From: Brachionus manjavacas
Lineage: Eukaryota; Rotifera; Eurotatoria; Ploima; Brachionidae
Length of the DNA stretch: 64,000 bases
Reading direction: 5' to 3'
NCBI GenBank assembly: GCA_019054805.1
Contig: JAHQIY010000010.1
Location: 1,037,501 to 1,101,500, forward strand
A program made the position numbers and the translations under genes. Within the stretch, counting starts at the first letter, position 1; each line of letters begins with the position of its first letter. A model generated the notes under the pieces. It was not told the origin of the DNA. It worked only from the letters and a program-made list of their open reading frames with translations, and ran no database searches. This document shows, one piece after another, positions 30,575 to 41,395 of the stretch.

Positions 30575-30644
30575 AATCCTTATAAATCTTCAATTGGCCC
30601 ATCTTTTGTCCCATCCATCGTTTCTTTTCCATGTTTGAATTCAT
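30575..30644 (-). CDS. Candidate first exon of the PLAT gene (weak)
   Basis: ATG at 30644 opens MNSNMEKKRWMGQKMGQLKI followed by YKD plus one base, up to a GTCAAT donor. That single base plus the two bases at the start of PLAT exon A would make a Ser codon, so the phase fits. The donor is non-canonical beyond GT and the gap is 6.3 kb, so this is only a suggestion. Confidence 0.2.
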
Positions 30645-31667
30645 TCTCAGAAACCAGCATTAAAATAATTCATTATTTTTAAATTCAGCACATTTTGATC
30701 AGTTTCTAAATTAAAGTATGATAATCCGTCCAAAATTTCTTATCATGAAGCTCTTAATGAACACTCTTCTATTGTTCTAAATTTTCTGATTTTCTTTTTG
30801 TTATGGATTTACATACGTTTGGCAAAATTAAGCAATTACGTAATTTAGTTTTAGAAAAAAAAAAAATTTCTTCTATTTTTCTCTACTTGGCGAATTGAAA
30901 AAACCTCATATTATCTTCTAAATCCATTTATTTTGTCAATTATATTTCCAATTCACTAGTTCCAAAAGAAAAAATTTTTTCAGTCATTTGATATATTTTG
31001 TATATTGTTATTGATCATCTGTTTTTAGAGCTTTGAAATAATTGAGTTATTTGAAGCTTTTTATTTTAAAAATTATTTAATTTGTTTTTTTATAAACAAT
31101 CAAAGCATGATCAACAACACGAGAGTGATTTAAATATTCTTAATTTGTTGAAATTCCATTATAAGTATTTTAAATGTTTAAAGCAGTTTTATCCTTTAAA
31201 AGCATCAATCAGCCTCAAAGATTAATATAATAAATTTTTTTCAAATTTTGAAAAATGCTTATAAGAGTCTAAAAAACAGGCTAGATTGAAAATAATTAAA
31301 GATTTAAACCTTAAAAGAAAAAAAAACAGAAGAAAAATGAGAATTTTTGTGACTAATACGGCTTAAAAACATTCCAACAAGGTACAAAATGAGGGCAAGA
31401 GTAAAATTTAAAATTCTTTTATTTAACAGGTCTCCGATCTTCTAACTATCATCATTTGATTCTTTCAAGTGAAATAATCTTTTATTTATCCTTGCTTGTG
31501 TCACCTAGAGTATTGGCCTAACATGAGCATAAAATACGATGGAAAAGTATTCCTCCATTTTCAAATAGAATTCATGAGATCTATTTGCTAGATAAAACAA
31601 AAAATTTTGTTTCATATCTCTATTTTTATTACGATTGTTTTTTTTGATAAAGAATATGAAACCTTAA

Positions 31668-32415
31668 TTTAAGTTTTTCGACCACAAATTCTTATTCTGC
31701 ATATAACCTGGAAAGCCAATTTTTTAGGGGGGTTAAAAAAAATTTTTTTGGCTACCTCCTCTCAAAGATTAGCACCAAAATTATTAGAAGTCAATTTTTT
31801 AATTTAAATTGAAGCTCTTTGTTTTATTTCTTCTTTTTTTCTATAAAATTGTCATCTGAAGAATCTTCTTCAATAGAAAAAGGGTCCTTAAATTTTAAAT
31901 CGTTATCATCTTCTTGGTCAGACCGATCAAAATTATGTAAATTCACAAATATATTTAAATTTTTAAAAAAATAACAAAAAAATTAGATTTAATTTAAACA
32001 GCTCACTTCTTATAAATCTATTATATAGAGAAATGATGACATGACTTTATTTTCATAATAAATTAGTAAAAATTAAAAATTTTAATTTTTTTATTAAAAA
32101 TTTACACATTTTGGTCAAAATTTATGGACTTAAAAGTCAAAAATTAAAAAAAGGGAGTCTTTGGTAAATTTTAGTAGTCAGAACTTATTTTTTAAAACGA
32201 ATAGATACACCATTTTATTGCTTAGAACAAGAGCTTTAAGAATCTGTATGACAATAATCAAAAATGTTAACAAAACTATTAGATTTTTAGAACTAAAAGA
32301 ATACAATTAATATTTTTGGTGCTAATCTTTGATAGGGGATAGCCAAAAACAATTGTTTTTTTACCTACCTAAAAAAAATGGCTAAATTGAATTTGTGGTC
32401 GAAAAAGTCAAATTC
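31668..32415. mobile_element. Foldback MITE, about 750 bp
   Basis: The left arm AAGTTTTTCGACCACAAATT, then GCCAATTTTTTAGG, GGCTACCTCCTCTCAAAGAT and TAGCACCAAAA is mirrored on the right by CTTTTTCGACCACAAATT, GCCATTTTTTTTAGG, GGCTATCCCCTATCAAAGAT and TAGCACCAAAA when reversed. Arms about 115 bp, centre AT-rich and non-coding. Exact ends uncertain. Confidence 0.6.
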
Positions 32416-32835
32416 AGAAAGTGACCTGCGCGTATCTTATTATTTATTTACTAAAAAAAATGAGGCGAAACCCGAATTTTCGAATGGCATAAGCCTTTGT
32501 TAAAATTCTCAACGCTTGGAATTTTTAAAGGTTTTTGGAACCGTTTTTAAACGAAGAATTAACAGTAAAATTTATTTTCTTTTATTAAAATATGTATAAT
32601 ATTTCGTAACTTGGGTATTGATTTGAAAAATAGTTTTTTAAATATTTTTTATTATTTATTTTCCAATAAGTGAACTTATTCATTTCTGTATGAAATTTTG
32701 ACCTTAGATCACTTTGATTGATTTGAAATCAATATTCCAAAGATTAGTCAAACAAATAGTAAATACTTCTTTCTTTTTGGTGACAACCTGCTCATATTTT
32801 TTATTTACAAGAAAAATGGAAAATAGTAAGACAAA

Positions 32836-32880
32836 CAGAGCTTTTTAGAAATCACAAATCTCAAGTCAAGTCCAAGTCTG
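32836..32880 (+). mobile_element. hAT-MITE left-end fragment
   Basis: CAGAGCTTTTTAGAAATCAC followed by AAATCTCAAGTCAAGTCCAAGTC aligns with the left ends at 5724, 21530 and 40411. No right end found. Confidence 0.35.
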
Positions 32881-33235
32881 GATTTTATGATTCAAATAGT
32901 TTAAAAATTACTGAGTCAAAAAATAATTAAAGAGAAAAAAGTAGAAAATGTTAGAAAATTAACTTTATACAAAATTTTCATTATTTTATGAGAGTCTTGT
33001 TTAGCGGTAAGAAACCTAAGCGGTTTTTAAAAATCATTCATAAAATAAAACCGATCATAACCATAGTTAATTATTAATCGAATTGATTTTTTTAAATTTT
33101 AAATTCTAATCAAAATACAAACCATTTTAAAAGAAAAAATTTCAATATTTTGAATAGCTAAATTATTTTTAAAAAAATTATTTTTTTAGAATATAAAATT
33201 TAAAAAAATCAAGTCGATTTTAAACTATAGTTATG

Positions 33236-33335
33236 TTAACCGGTTACCCTGATCCGGGAGGCCAGCCCTATTCGTTTCATGGTCTCTTTGAGTAAGGGCT
33301 ACTTTTTAGCTTCCCACCCAAGGCTTAAACCCAAG
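33236..33335 (-). mobile_element. tRNA-related SINE fragment
   Basis: Reversed, it reads GGGTTTAAGCCTTGGGTGGG (a B-box-like GGTTTAAGCC), then AAAAAGTAGCCCTTACTCAA and GAGACCATGAAACGAATAGG. The order B box, CCTTAC, GAGnC, GAATn resembles the SINE at 51177. No A box is visible. Confidence 0.35.
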
Positions 33336-33639
33336 AACTTTTTATTTCACTTTATTTATTTTTGACGTATTCTTCTTAAGTATTTAAATTTGAGTTTGTT
33401 AGTTTAAATGAACAAGAATTTTACTTAAGAAATTTTATTTTACTGAAGGAGCTACAGCTTACAGCTAAAAAAAAAGGGTTTTAATTAAGACCTTAATTTC
33501 TTGGTAACCATTAACGGAATAAATTAAAAAAAAACAATTATTTAAATATCATTTATAATTAATATAATTAATTAAAAAATTTACTTTTTTAATCTGTCAA
33601 GTGAAAAAAAAAACTTGACAAAATGAACAGCTTTAATTT

Positions 33640-34060
33640 CTGAATTGGAGCAGCTTTTTATGGTCCTTCATAACTTAAACGCTTATGGTTAAATTAATCA
33701 ACTTTCCAGCAGGAATGACTACGATGTCGCTATATAAAATTTTCACCCGCTTTTATAAAGCTAATGCTTGGAAATTGTCGGCCAGCCATAGATTATCATT
33801 TTTCCCAGGTACTAACTGACACTCGTCAAGTAGCCGCTGCACACACTTTGAACACTACTGCGTCTAAGAAGCGCTTTTATTAGTCTTCTGGGACTTTTGT
33901 CTTTGTTACACATTTTTTGACTTTTTTGTTACTATTTTCTACATTTTACATAATAAAGTAATAAAGTAAGCCATAGATTTGTTCAGAATTTTGTCTAGAT
34001 TTTTTTTAAAAAAAAAAAGTGGGGTCATAACTGATCCCTCGCAAGAGATACGATTTAAAC
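33640..34060 (+). other. Possible LTR-like regulatory relic
   Basis: A GC-richer island holds a TATATAAA box (about 33732), a downstream stretch with GTCAAGTAGCCGCTGC, and paired AATAAAGT polyadenylation-type signals (about 33951). It is followed by a GTGGGGTCATAACTGATCC segment of the kind found beside long terminal repeats. No second copy and no coding region is present. If it is an LTR relic, it is an old, isolated fragment. Confidence 0.2.
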
Positions 34061-34520
34061 CAGAAAAAACACATTTTTTTCCTTTTTTTAGCCAACAAAA
34101 ACCGCCACACCCTTTTTTTACTTTCTAAATTACATTAGCATGTAGAGAATTTTACGCTCTTTCAGAATATGTATACTTTTTTAGTATATTTAAGTTTTAT
34201 CTTTGAGATTTTGAGTCTTAAAGAACAACAACTTTTTAAAGGGCTTGCTATTTTTGGAACCCTAGGTGTAAAAAAATTTTTTTTAACCTCCTCAAAAAAA
34301 AAAAAAATTTGTGGGGTTTTAGAGTGCGTAGATTACGAATTTTGAGTCAAAAATGTGGAATTCAGATAGCACTAGAGTTTTGAATTTCGTAAACTTTAAA
34401 ATCAAAAACCATAATTTAGACATCAAATCTAGTTTTTAATTAAAAAAAAAAAGAAATATGCACAGAAAAATATTTATAAAAAATAAAAAATAAAAAATAA
34501 GTGTATAATAGGACTCTTAC

Positions 34521-35196
34521 TTGGATGAAAGTGATTGTAATTATTATCCCAAAAAGGATATCCGATCACATATGTGTGCTTAAAATGTTCCATAAGTTCT
34601 TCTTCGGTATAGTATTTACTGTAAGTATTCTTGATTCGGTCGTACCATCTGGGATCGAACGAGAAGGTGGACGGAGGCTCGGTGCGCAACTTGGGTATGT
34701 TGCGCCGGTAGCCGAACAAATTATTGTAGCTGATCATGACCCTCAGCTGTTCGCCCTGGTACCGATTGTGTCCGTCCACGCTCTCGGGATGGTGTCCATT
34801 GCCGCTCTTGTTTCTTGCTTCCAAATACTTGGCGCCCGGGCCTTCCCTGTGGAAGCGGTCGTGCATGCGTCCCGCTATCGACTCCGAGTTGCTCCACATG
34901 TCAGTTTTCTTGAGCAGTTCGGGAACGCCAAAGTTGCTCAGATAGCTGGACACAGACTTGTCCTCGAGGCTGTTATAGGGCGGAATTGCCGAGCCTAGTT
35001 TTGGGTTGGCCCGCGAGTAATCCTGCGATATGTTGCCCACGGCAATGCCATCCAGCTTGAAGGACTTTTCCCTCTGGTACAATTTTTCCAAGGGAGGCGT
35101 CGGCGGCGTCCGGTAGAGTCTGTTCGATTTGATGCGAGGCAATAGGCTTGTCGAATCCACGGGCCTGGCCGACCGATTCGGGTTTGCGTGTGACAT
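34521..35196 (-). CDS. C17orf98 homologue, first coding exon
   Basis: The minus frame from ATG 35196 encodes 225 residues up to a strong donor (GTAAGAG) after 34521, phase 1. The core matches the vertebrate C17orf98 protein as I remember it: KSFKLDGIAVGNISQDYSRA, NPKLGSAIPPYNSLEDKSVS, then YLEARNKSGNGHHPESVDGH and NNLFGYRRNIPKLR. Proteins of this type are small, tyrosine-rich and associated with ciliary or sperm-flagellum axonemes; the exact role is not established here. A basic, Pro-rich N-terminus (residues 1-45) and a C-terminal extension (WYDRIKNTYSKYYTEEELME onward) go beyond the about 150-residue human protein. An in-frame TAA about 18 bases upstream of the ATG supports this start. The exon is about half G+C in an AT desert. 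The downstream exon was not found. Confidence 0.85.
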
Positions 35197-36399
35197 GGCA
35201 GAACTTTTAACAAAATTTTAAAAACAGCTAAAAAATTAAAGACTTGGATATTTAAATCTGGAGAAAAGAAATTAAGTAACTTAGAAACGACAAATTAACC
35301 ATTGTAAGCCTTATTTCTAAACAAAGATTCTCGTGGAATTATTTCATGGATTTAATTGCTATTGCTTTTGTTGATTTCAACTTCAGTGTTATTTTTACTT
35401 TAGCCGATTAATGGAAAAGAAATAAAGTACACCTTTAAGTTTTTAATTAAAAAGTTTTTTTTCTTTTTTTCGATTTTTTTCTAAACATTATTAGAAGAGA
35501 AAGTTAAACAATAAATCTTAATAGATCGGGTTTCATTTTTTAATTCTTAAGAACAAACATTTTAAACTAATTTATTTGAGTTTTGTTTGCTTCGCGACAT
35601 CTTATTATTATTTGGCTCCGAGGCTTCGAAATGCTCGAGTTTAGGCACCAAATGTAAACACCAAGAAAATTAATTGAAAGCGTGTCTTGTTTAATTAAAG
35701 GAAAAAAAATGATAACTTAATAAAATATTTTTGATTAAAAAAATAGAGAAAAAGTTGAGAAAACATCCAAGTGATTGATTTTTTGTGCTTTTAAGGATTG
35801 GCTGTCAAAATTAGTTGAATGGTATCAAAAAAATACTATTGATGTTGTTAAATTTCAGAAAAAACTCAATCTGCAAAATAGATTGTATATTTTTTTTATT
35901 ATTTTTATATTAAAATATATTTCGCAAACCGATTAATTAATTGATAGGTGCATTTGTAAATAAATATTAATGATTGATAAACAAACAATATAAACTTAGA
36001 GAAAAAAAATTATTTTTTGTTTAGAAAATTTATAAACTAATAAAATGAATGCAGTGGCATGAATTTAAAGCTTTGACTTTAATTAATGTCAATTTTAAAA
36101 TTCAGATTTTTCTTGTTAAACAAGTTAATTAATATTTCACAAAAATCCATAAAAATTTAGACATTCAAAACTTTTTTTTGGCCTAGGTTTTTTTTTGGGT
36201 TATATGGAATAATGTATTAAAGAGTTTAATAAGTTTTTTCGTTATTATTTATATTTATTCATAAAAAATATAAAATAATTTCCTTCACTAGAATTACACA
36301 TCTACCATCTTTTCATCATTTTGATCCCTCGCTCGTGAAAGCTAGCTGGTTTTGAGGTTAAATAGTTCCCAGTGTTAGAAACTTGATATATAAAGAACA
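35197..36399. promoter_or_regulatory. Region upstream of the C17orf98 homologue
   Basis: Should hold its promoter and 5' UTR. A TTTTTTAG acceptor-like site at about 35238 could end a 5' UTR intron. No other feature is supported; there is a short GC-richer patch at 35585-35640. Confidence 0.3.
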
Positions 36400-36752
36400 G
36401 TTACAAGAATAGAATATGACTTCCCTAGAAGATAGAAGAAACAGAGGTTATTTAAATGGTAATCCAATTTTGCAAATTCTACTAAGGGTTTTAGACTATA
36501 AATTGGCAACATAACTATTTAAGGAAAAATTTCTCTAAACCATCTGACCCTGCGGCAAGACTTAGAAGAAGTTCGTACCACTTAAGTAGACCGACCTTAA
36601 AGAATTGTAGGAAAAGGCAGAACTTTTATATACACCGCACTATACCGAAATGGAACGTCCTACCAGATTTTGTCGTCAACTCTTCTTCTGTCAATGAATT
36701 CATAAACCATCTTGATCAATATCTTAGTAACCAAAGCGTCACCAACACTTAA
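36400..36752 (+). mobile_element. CR1-like LINE relic, C-terminal end
   Basis: The plus strand reads MTSLEDRRNRGYLNG (frame from 36416) and, in another frame from 36546, SSYHLSRPTLKNCRKRQNFY, then TIPKWNVLPDFVVNSSSVNE and FINHLDQYLSN with stop at 36750. This is the LxxLExRRxRGDL and WNxLPxxVVxAxSVNxFxxxLD pattern of CR1/L2 C-termini. Its sequence differs from the other families in this window. The reverse transcriptase proper is missing. Confidence 0.7.
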
Positions 36753-37689
36753 CCACTAAAACTTGGATGTATAAATTTTTGATAACCTGGTTTGACATAA
36801 AGTTAGAGGATAAGTTAATTGATTGTTATGACCAAAAAATCATCACCATAATATCATCTATCTATAAGGACATAATAAAATTTTGACTAATGTCTTTTTT
36901 GATTTCCACCAAATCTGAGTAATTTTTTCGCTGAGGAAGTTCTGCATGGATCGGAACAAATGGCAATCTTAAGGAGTCAAGCCTGGTGTATAAGCAAGTG
37001 TTGCTCTTTTATCTTGGATGAAATTTTTCATTTAAAAATCGACGAAAAACTTTATTAAAAAATCTAATTAATTATTTTTAATGCTAAACGAGATGAAAAG
37101 ATTGAGCCTTTTTTAATTCTTTTAAAAATTTCAATTTCTCCAATTTTTTCTTCAATTTAAATTAATTAGTGAAAGATTTTTTAATCAGGAGAAAATAATT
37201 TTAATCAAAGCTTTTCAGGATTATTTTGTGCAAAAAAATTTATGACTTCGTGAGACAAGATTTACAGCTGAAATTCTAATTAAAAATTTTGGTAGTCTCT
37301 AAACCTAAAACAACATCTCTATAAATTAACATATGATTTAAAAGTATTTATTTTCTCGCAAGTTTTTCTTCACCTGGATTGAGAAAAAAATTCGAGTTTG
37401 ACTTTTATTTGTTGTGTTAGCTGTCTCTAGTTAATGCAAATAGGAACAATGAAATCGGGAATCATTTTCAACTTTGTTTCTCTTTCTTTAATTTCCGACC
37501 TTTTAAATTAGTGAAAAAAACTGATTAATAATAACAAGATATTGTTGATGTACTAATAATATTTTTTTAAGATTTTGGGAAAAGTTTAAATACTGTTTTT
37601 TGAGTCCGATTAATACATAGTAATAAAACACTTTAAAAGCACTTAAATCTTTTATGATAAAATGTTTCAATTTTTCCATTTAAAATTTA

Positions 37690-37910
37690 ATTTTTTTGAA
37701 ATTTTGGGGACCAAAGTCAAAAAATTCTATAATAATCATAAAAGAAAATATAAAAAAATTAATATAAAAAAATTCTATAATAATCATAAAAGACTTATTT
37801 TATGCGAATAAACCCATCACGAAACGGGGTCTTTTAATCTTTAAACGTAAATAATATGTAATCTTTAAACGTAATCTCATATGTAATCTTTAAAAGTAAA
37901 TAATATTTTT
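37690..37910. repeat. Short AT-rich tandem repeats
   Basis: AATTCTATAATAATCATAAA occurs twice (about 37718 and 37769). Then about three loose copies of a TAATCTTTAAACGTAAATAA-type unit run from 37836 to 37910. Confidence 0.5.
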
Positions 37911-38195
37911 TTTAACAAATCATCGTTATAAAGAAATTTAAGAAAAAATAAAACAGGCTAGACAAAATTTAAACAAATATAAAAAAATCACTTGTCTTCA
38001 AATAAATTTTAGATTAAAAAATTAAAAAATAATACTATTATATTTGTGAAATCTTAGATAAGAAAAATATATTTACATTTTTATATTTACATTATAACTT
38101 AAAGATTTTATTACTACACCTGTATTCTCAGTGTCAATTTTTTTTAATTTTTAAACGAAATTTTTTTAATAAAAAGCTCTTAGTAATCCAATCTA

Positions 38196-38453
38196 CAGTA
38201 CTGCTATGATAAATTGTTTTTACGAAACTTGAATTGATTTTTCGTAAATTTACGTAAAATCACTAAAGTTAAAAAAGGAAATTTCCGAAAAATTACGAAA
38301 ATTTTAGTAAATTTATATATAAAAAAGGTCAAAAACTTACAAAACTTTTCGTAAAATTACTAAAAGTTTTGTAAATTTTAGTAAAAATAATATGAATAAA
38401 AAGTAAAAAAATCACGTAAAATTACGTAAAAACAGTTTATCATAGCAGTACTG
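38196..38453. mobile_element. 258-bp palindromic TA-flanked MITE
   Basis: CAGTACTGCTATGATAAATT at the left and its near reverse complement (CAGTACTGCTATGATAAACT reversed) at the right. TA flanks at 38194-38195 and 38454-38455. The interior has TTTACGTAAA-type and TTTTCGTAA words, like 27781-28421. Confidence 0.75.
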
Positions 38454-39138
38454 TAAATTAGAAAAAATATAAAGCTTAAAAATATTTTAAGTTTATTAGT
38501 TTGTTCTTAAATATATTTTTAATTAAAAAAAAATGCATACATCAAAACTATAATAGATATAGAATAAAAAAATAACCTTTATGCTGCAAAAGAAAAGTGA
38601 TTTTGAAATCAAATTAATTATTTTTAAGTCAAAGATCTTTTTTCATTACGGTAGGAATTTTTATGCTAAATAAATTTTAAAAAATGATGGTGAATTTCAT
38701 GCAATTATATCTATTCAATAAAACTGCTATTTTTAGGCTTGTAGCTTTTATTTCTATTCAAAAGATAAAAATAAAAATTTAAAATCTGTTAGCCTCAAGA
38801 AATCGGTTTTATCTTTTTTTTTAAATTATATATTTTGATTTAATTATGGCAATCTTTTTCATTTATTTACCACCTTTTTGATATTATAATTTTTACTAGT
38901 TTCTTCCATAAGTCAAGCTTTAGTATAAAAATGTGGTTTTATGACAAAATATAACAGAAAAATACTTTAAAAATTTTCAAAGAAATTAAATTTATTTTTA
39001 TTTGTTTCTGATTTTTGTCCCAAATTTAAAATTTCTCCAATATTAACAAAAATTATCAACTGATGTAGAATAATAATGTACCAAACTTAGGTTTGAATTT
39101 TTAAAATTAAAAAAAATTTCAAAAGTTGAATTTTTGGG

Positions 39139-39607
39139 TCTAGTCGACTTTTTGAACAATGATGGTCACCAAAGCCATATTCACAAAAAGTTCATTAAAT
39201 TTTTTTTAAGAAAAGTGATTTGAAAAACTTTGTGAACAAAATTTTTTTGGTTAAAAAAATTTTATTTTGGTGAACAAATTTAAATTTTCTTTTTTTTAAT
39301 TTTTTAATGAAAATTTTGATTGTTTTATAGTAATTATCATTTGGTTTTTATGTATTTGATATGTGAAGTTTTACGTCTCTATAATTTTTCATTAATTTGC
39401 CACACAATTCACATGGTACAGATCAATAGTCTTTCTTTTTTAATACGTGCCGAACATTTAAAATTTTTAAATTTTTTGTGCACAATTTTTAATTAATTTT
39501 GATCACATATTTGGTGAACATAGTTTTAATAAACTATGATGTTCACCAAGTCGTCTTGAGTCGATTGTTCACATAATTTGTGAACGAATATTCACAAAGT
39601 CGACCAT
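39139..39607. mobile_element. Foldback MITE, about 470 bp
   Basis: The left arm GGTCTAGTCGACTTTTTGAA and TGGTCACCAAAGCC is mirrored, reversed, by GGTCGACTTTGTGAATATTC and GACTTGGTGAAC at the right. TTCAC/GTGAA words recur through both arms. Non-coding; borders approximate. Confidence 0.5.
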
Positions 39608-39685
39608 ATCCTAATTTTTTTTTGAAATACATTTACGATATTTTGGAAAAAATTTGATAAATAATCATAATAATGAATAATGAAT

Positions 39686-40410
39686 AATAAGGTTATAGAA
39701 TAAGGATGATTATCAGTCATCTTTAAACGGAGCTCAAGGATTAGTTGTGCTTTAGTAACATGTAAAATCTTTTCTTAACAAAAAAATTATCCATTTTATC
39801 TTTAAATCCATTCAAGATTGTTTGTTTAACCAATTCTCTTGGCAGCTTGTTCCACTCATTCAAGACTGGATTCGTACAGAGGTTCAATCTTGTACAACCA
39901 TTGTAATTAACTGTTTTTCAAAAAAATAATTGGGACTTCTTGTTCCATAATGTTCAGATATTTGTACCAATAGGTAATTCCATTCAACCGTATCAAAGTT
40001 TTTTACCATTTTAAACTGTTCAATTAAATCTTCTCTTATTCTTCTTTCTTCAAGTGTAGTTAGTTTTAACTTTCTAATACGTTCTTATAGCTCAAGTTTC
40101 TCACTTCTTTGGACACCTTCTATACTTTTTATGCCTTACTTTACTAACATCGGATTCCAAACTTGGACTGCATACTCAAAATGAGGTCTAACTAATGTGG
40201 TATACAACTTCCTGAATGTTTCCATGTCACGATGCTTTAAAGTCTGTTTGATAAGACCCAAGGTTTGATTATATTTCTTAATGACTACCTTAATTTGGGG
40301 TGAATTTATCAAATAGCTCCTTAAAATAACTCCTAAATCTCTTTCTTGAGTTGACTCCATTAGAATACTTCTCGAATCGCCCAAGTAGTAGTTCCCTTTC
40401 TGGTTATTAG
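39686..40410 (-). mobile_element. CR1-like LINE relic (copy 1), 3' part
   Basis: The minus frame (40384-40136) encodes LGDSRSILMESTQERDLGVI, then HRDMETFRKLYTTLVRPHFE and YAVQVWNPM. After a stop it continues IKSIEGVQRSEKLEL and LTTLEERRIREDLIEQFKMV. This is the CR1/L2 YxxLVRPxLEYAVxxWxP and LExRRxRxDLIxxFKxxxG pattern. It is nearly identical to 60667-61377. It is interrupted after 40410 by a MITE, and the LINE resumes at 40772. Confidence 0.8.
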
Positions 40411-40763
40411 CAGACTTGTTTTTAAGTCATAAGTCTTAGGTCAAGTCAAGTCAATGACCTTAATTTAAAAAAAAAAAATTTAATGAAATAAATTCCTAAA
40501 TAAACCATAATCTTAAAATTAAATTGGTCAAAGTTATCTGCATTTATTTAAGATTCAGCCTTCATACAAAAAATATATTTCGTTGAATAACGCACATTTA
40601 TAAATAGGTGATACATTTCTTAAAGAAAAAGAATTTAATTTTTTAAAATTTTATGATTTTTGTGTTTGTTAATTAAAAAAAAATATTTTAGTAATATTAA
40701 GTCATAACTTTGATTTTAATTTTTGTGACTTAGAATTAAAACTGTGACTTATAAACAAGTTTG
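40411..40763. mobile_element. 353-bp hAT-type MITE with 8-bp target duplication
   Basis: Ends CAGACTTGTTTTTAAGTCAT and, reversed, CAAACTTGTTTATAAGTCAC. It is flanked by a perfect GTTATTAG on both sides (40403-40410 and 40764-40771). The second copy of the host LINE (about 61385) shows the uninterrupted site GATTGTTAGTAACA. Interior AT-rich and non-coding. Other copies or ends: 5724, 21530-21946, 32836. Confidence 0.85.
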
Positions 40764-40771
40764 GTTATTAG

Positions 40772-41395
40772 TAACAAAATAAATTACTTCACATTTTTCT
40801 TTAGAATAAATTCCTAAAGTCACTCAATCATCGCCAAAATTTAAACAAACAAAAAAGCTTTTAGAAAAATCATCTTTTCAATTTTGAAATTTATTTATAA
40901 ATTAATTTATTTTTGTGCTTTATGTAAAAATTAATCTATTTATTATAAAACTGCATAATTTTTCAATATAATTTCTAAATTTTAAAAATGAACTTTTAAT
41001 AAAAAATTGTTGGATTTGTTTTAAACGGGCTAAAAAATCGTCTCCAAAAGAGCTTTTTTTATGTTTTATGTTAAAGTGCTCTCTATGTCGCTCAAGTAAA
41101 TAGTGAAGATAGTAAAGAAGAGACAAATACCTTGAGAAACTCCACATTTATTGGGCTACTCACTGAAACTCAATCTTTTTAATTCACTTGAAATGTTCTG
41201 TTTCTAAGAAAGTTGATAATTCAAATAAATACTTGTTTACAACTATGATTTCCAGTTTTTTAATTATTCCGTAGTGTGAAGCCTTGTCAAAGATCTTTTC
41301 TAAATCAAAGAAAATAGCCCCGCTTATTTTTGACATTGCAGCCCTCCAAAATTGATTGAGTTATACTAAGAACGCTCATCCGCATCTCCGCTGCC
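40772..41395 (-). mobile_element. CR1-like LINE relic (copy 1), reverse transcriptase remnant
   Basis: 40772-40815 continues the LINE in line with 61390-61430. Further up, the minus strand reads FFDLEKIFDKASHYGIIKKL and YLFELSTFLETEHF, i.e. motif A and the following helix of a LINE reverse transcriptase, with frame changes. The stretch 40820-41085 between them is AT-rich and not alignable by eye. Confidence 0.55.

Noticed and set aside
31430-31580. Minus-strand YAHVRPIL as a possible LINE trace
   Set aside because: Only eight residues match the LVRPxLEY pattern and the flanks give no further LINE blocks.
34501-34998. 165-codon plus-strand frame opposite the C17orf98 exon
   Set aside because: It is the antisense shadow of a conserved GC-rich exon; the minus-strand protein has clear homology.
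34995-35213. 72-codon minus-strand frame MLKVLPCHTQ
   Set aside because: Shifted-frame shadow of the start of the C17orf98 homologue.
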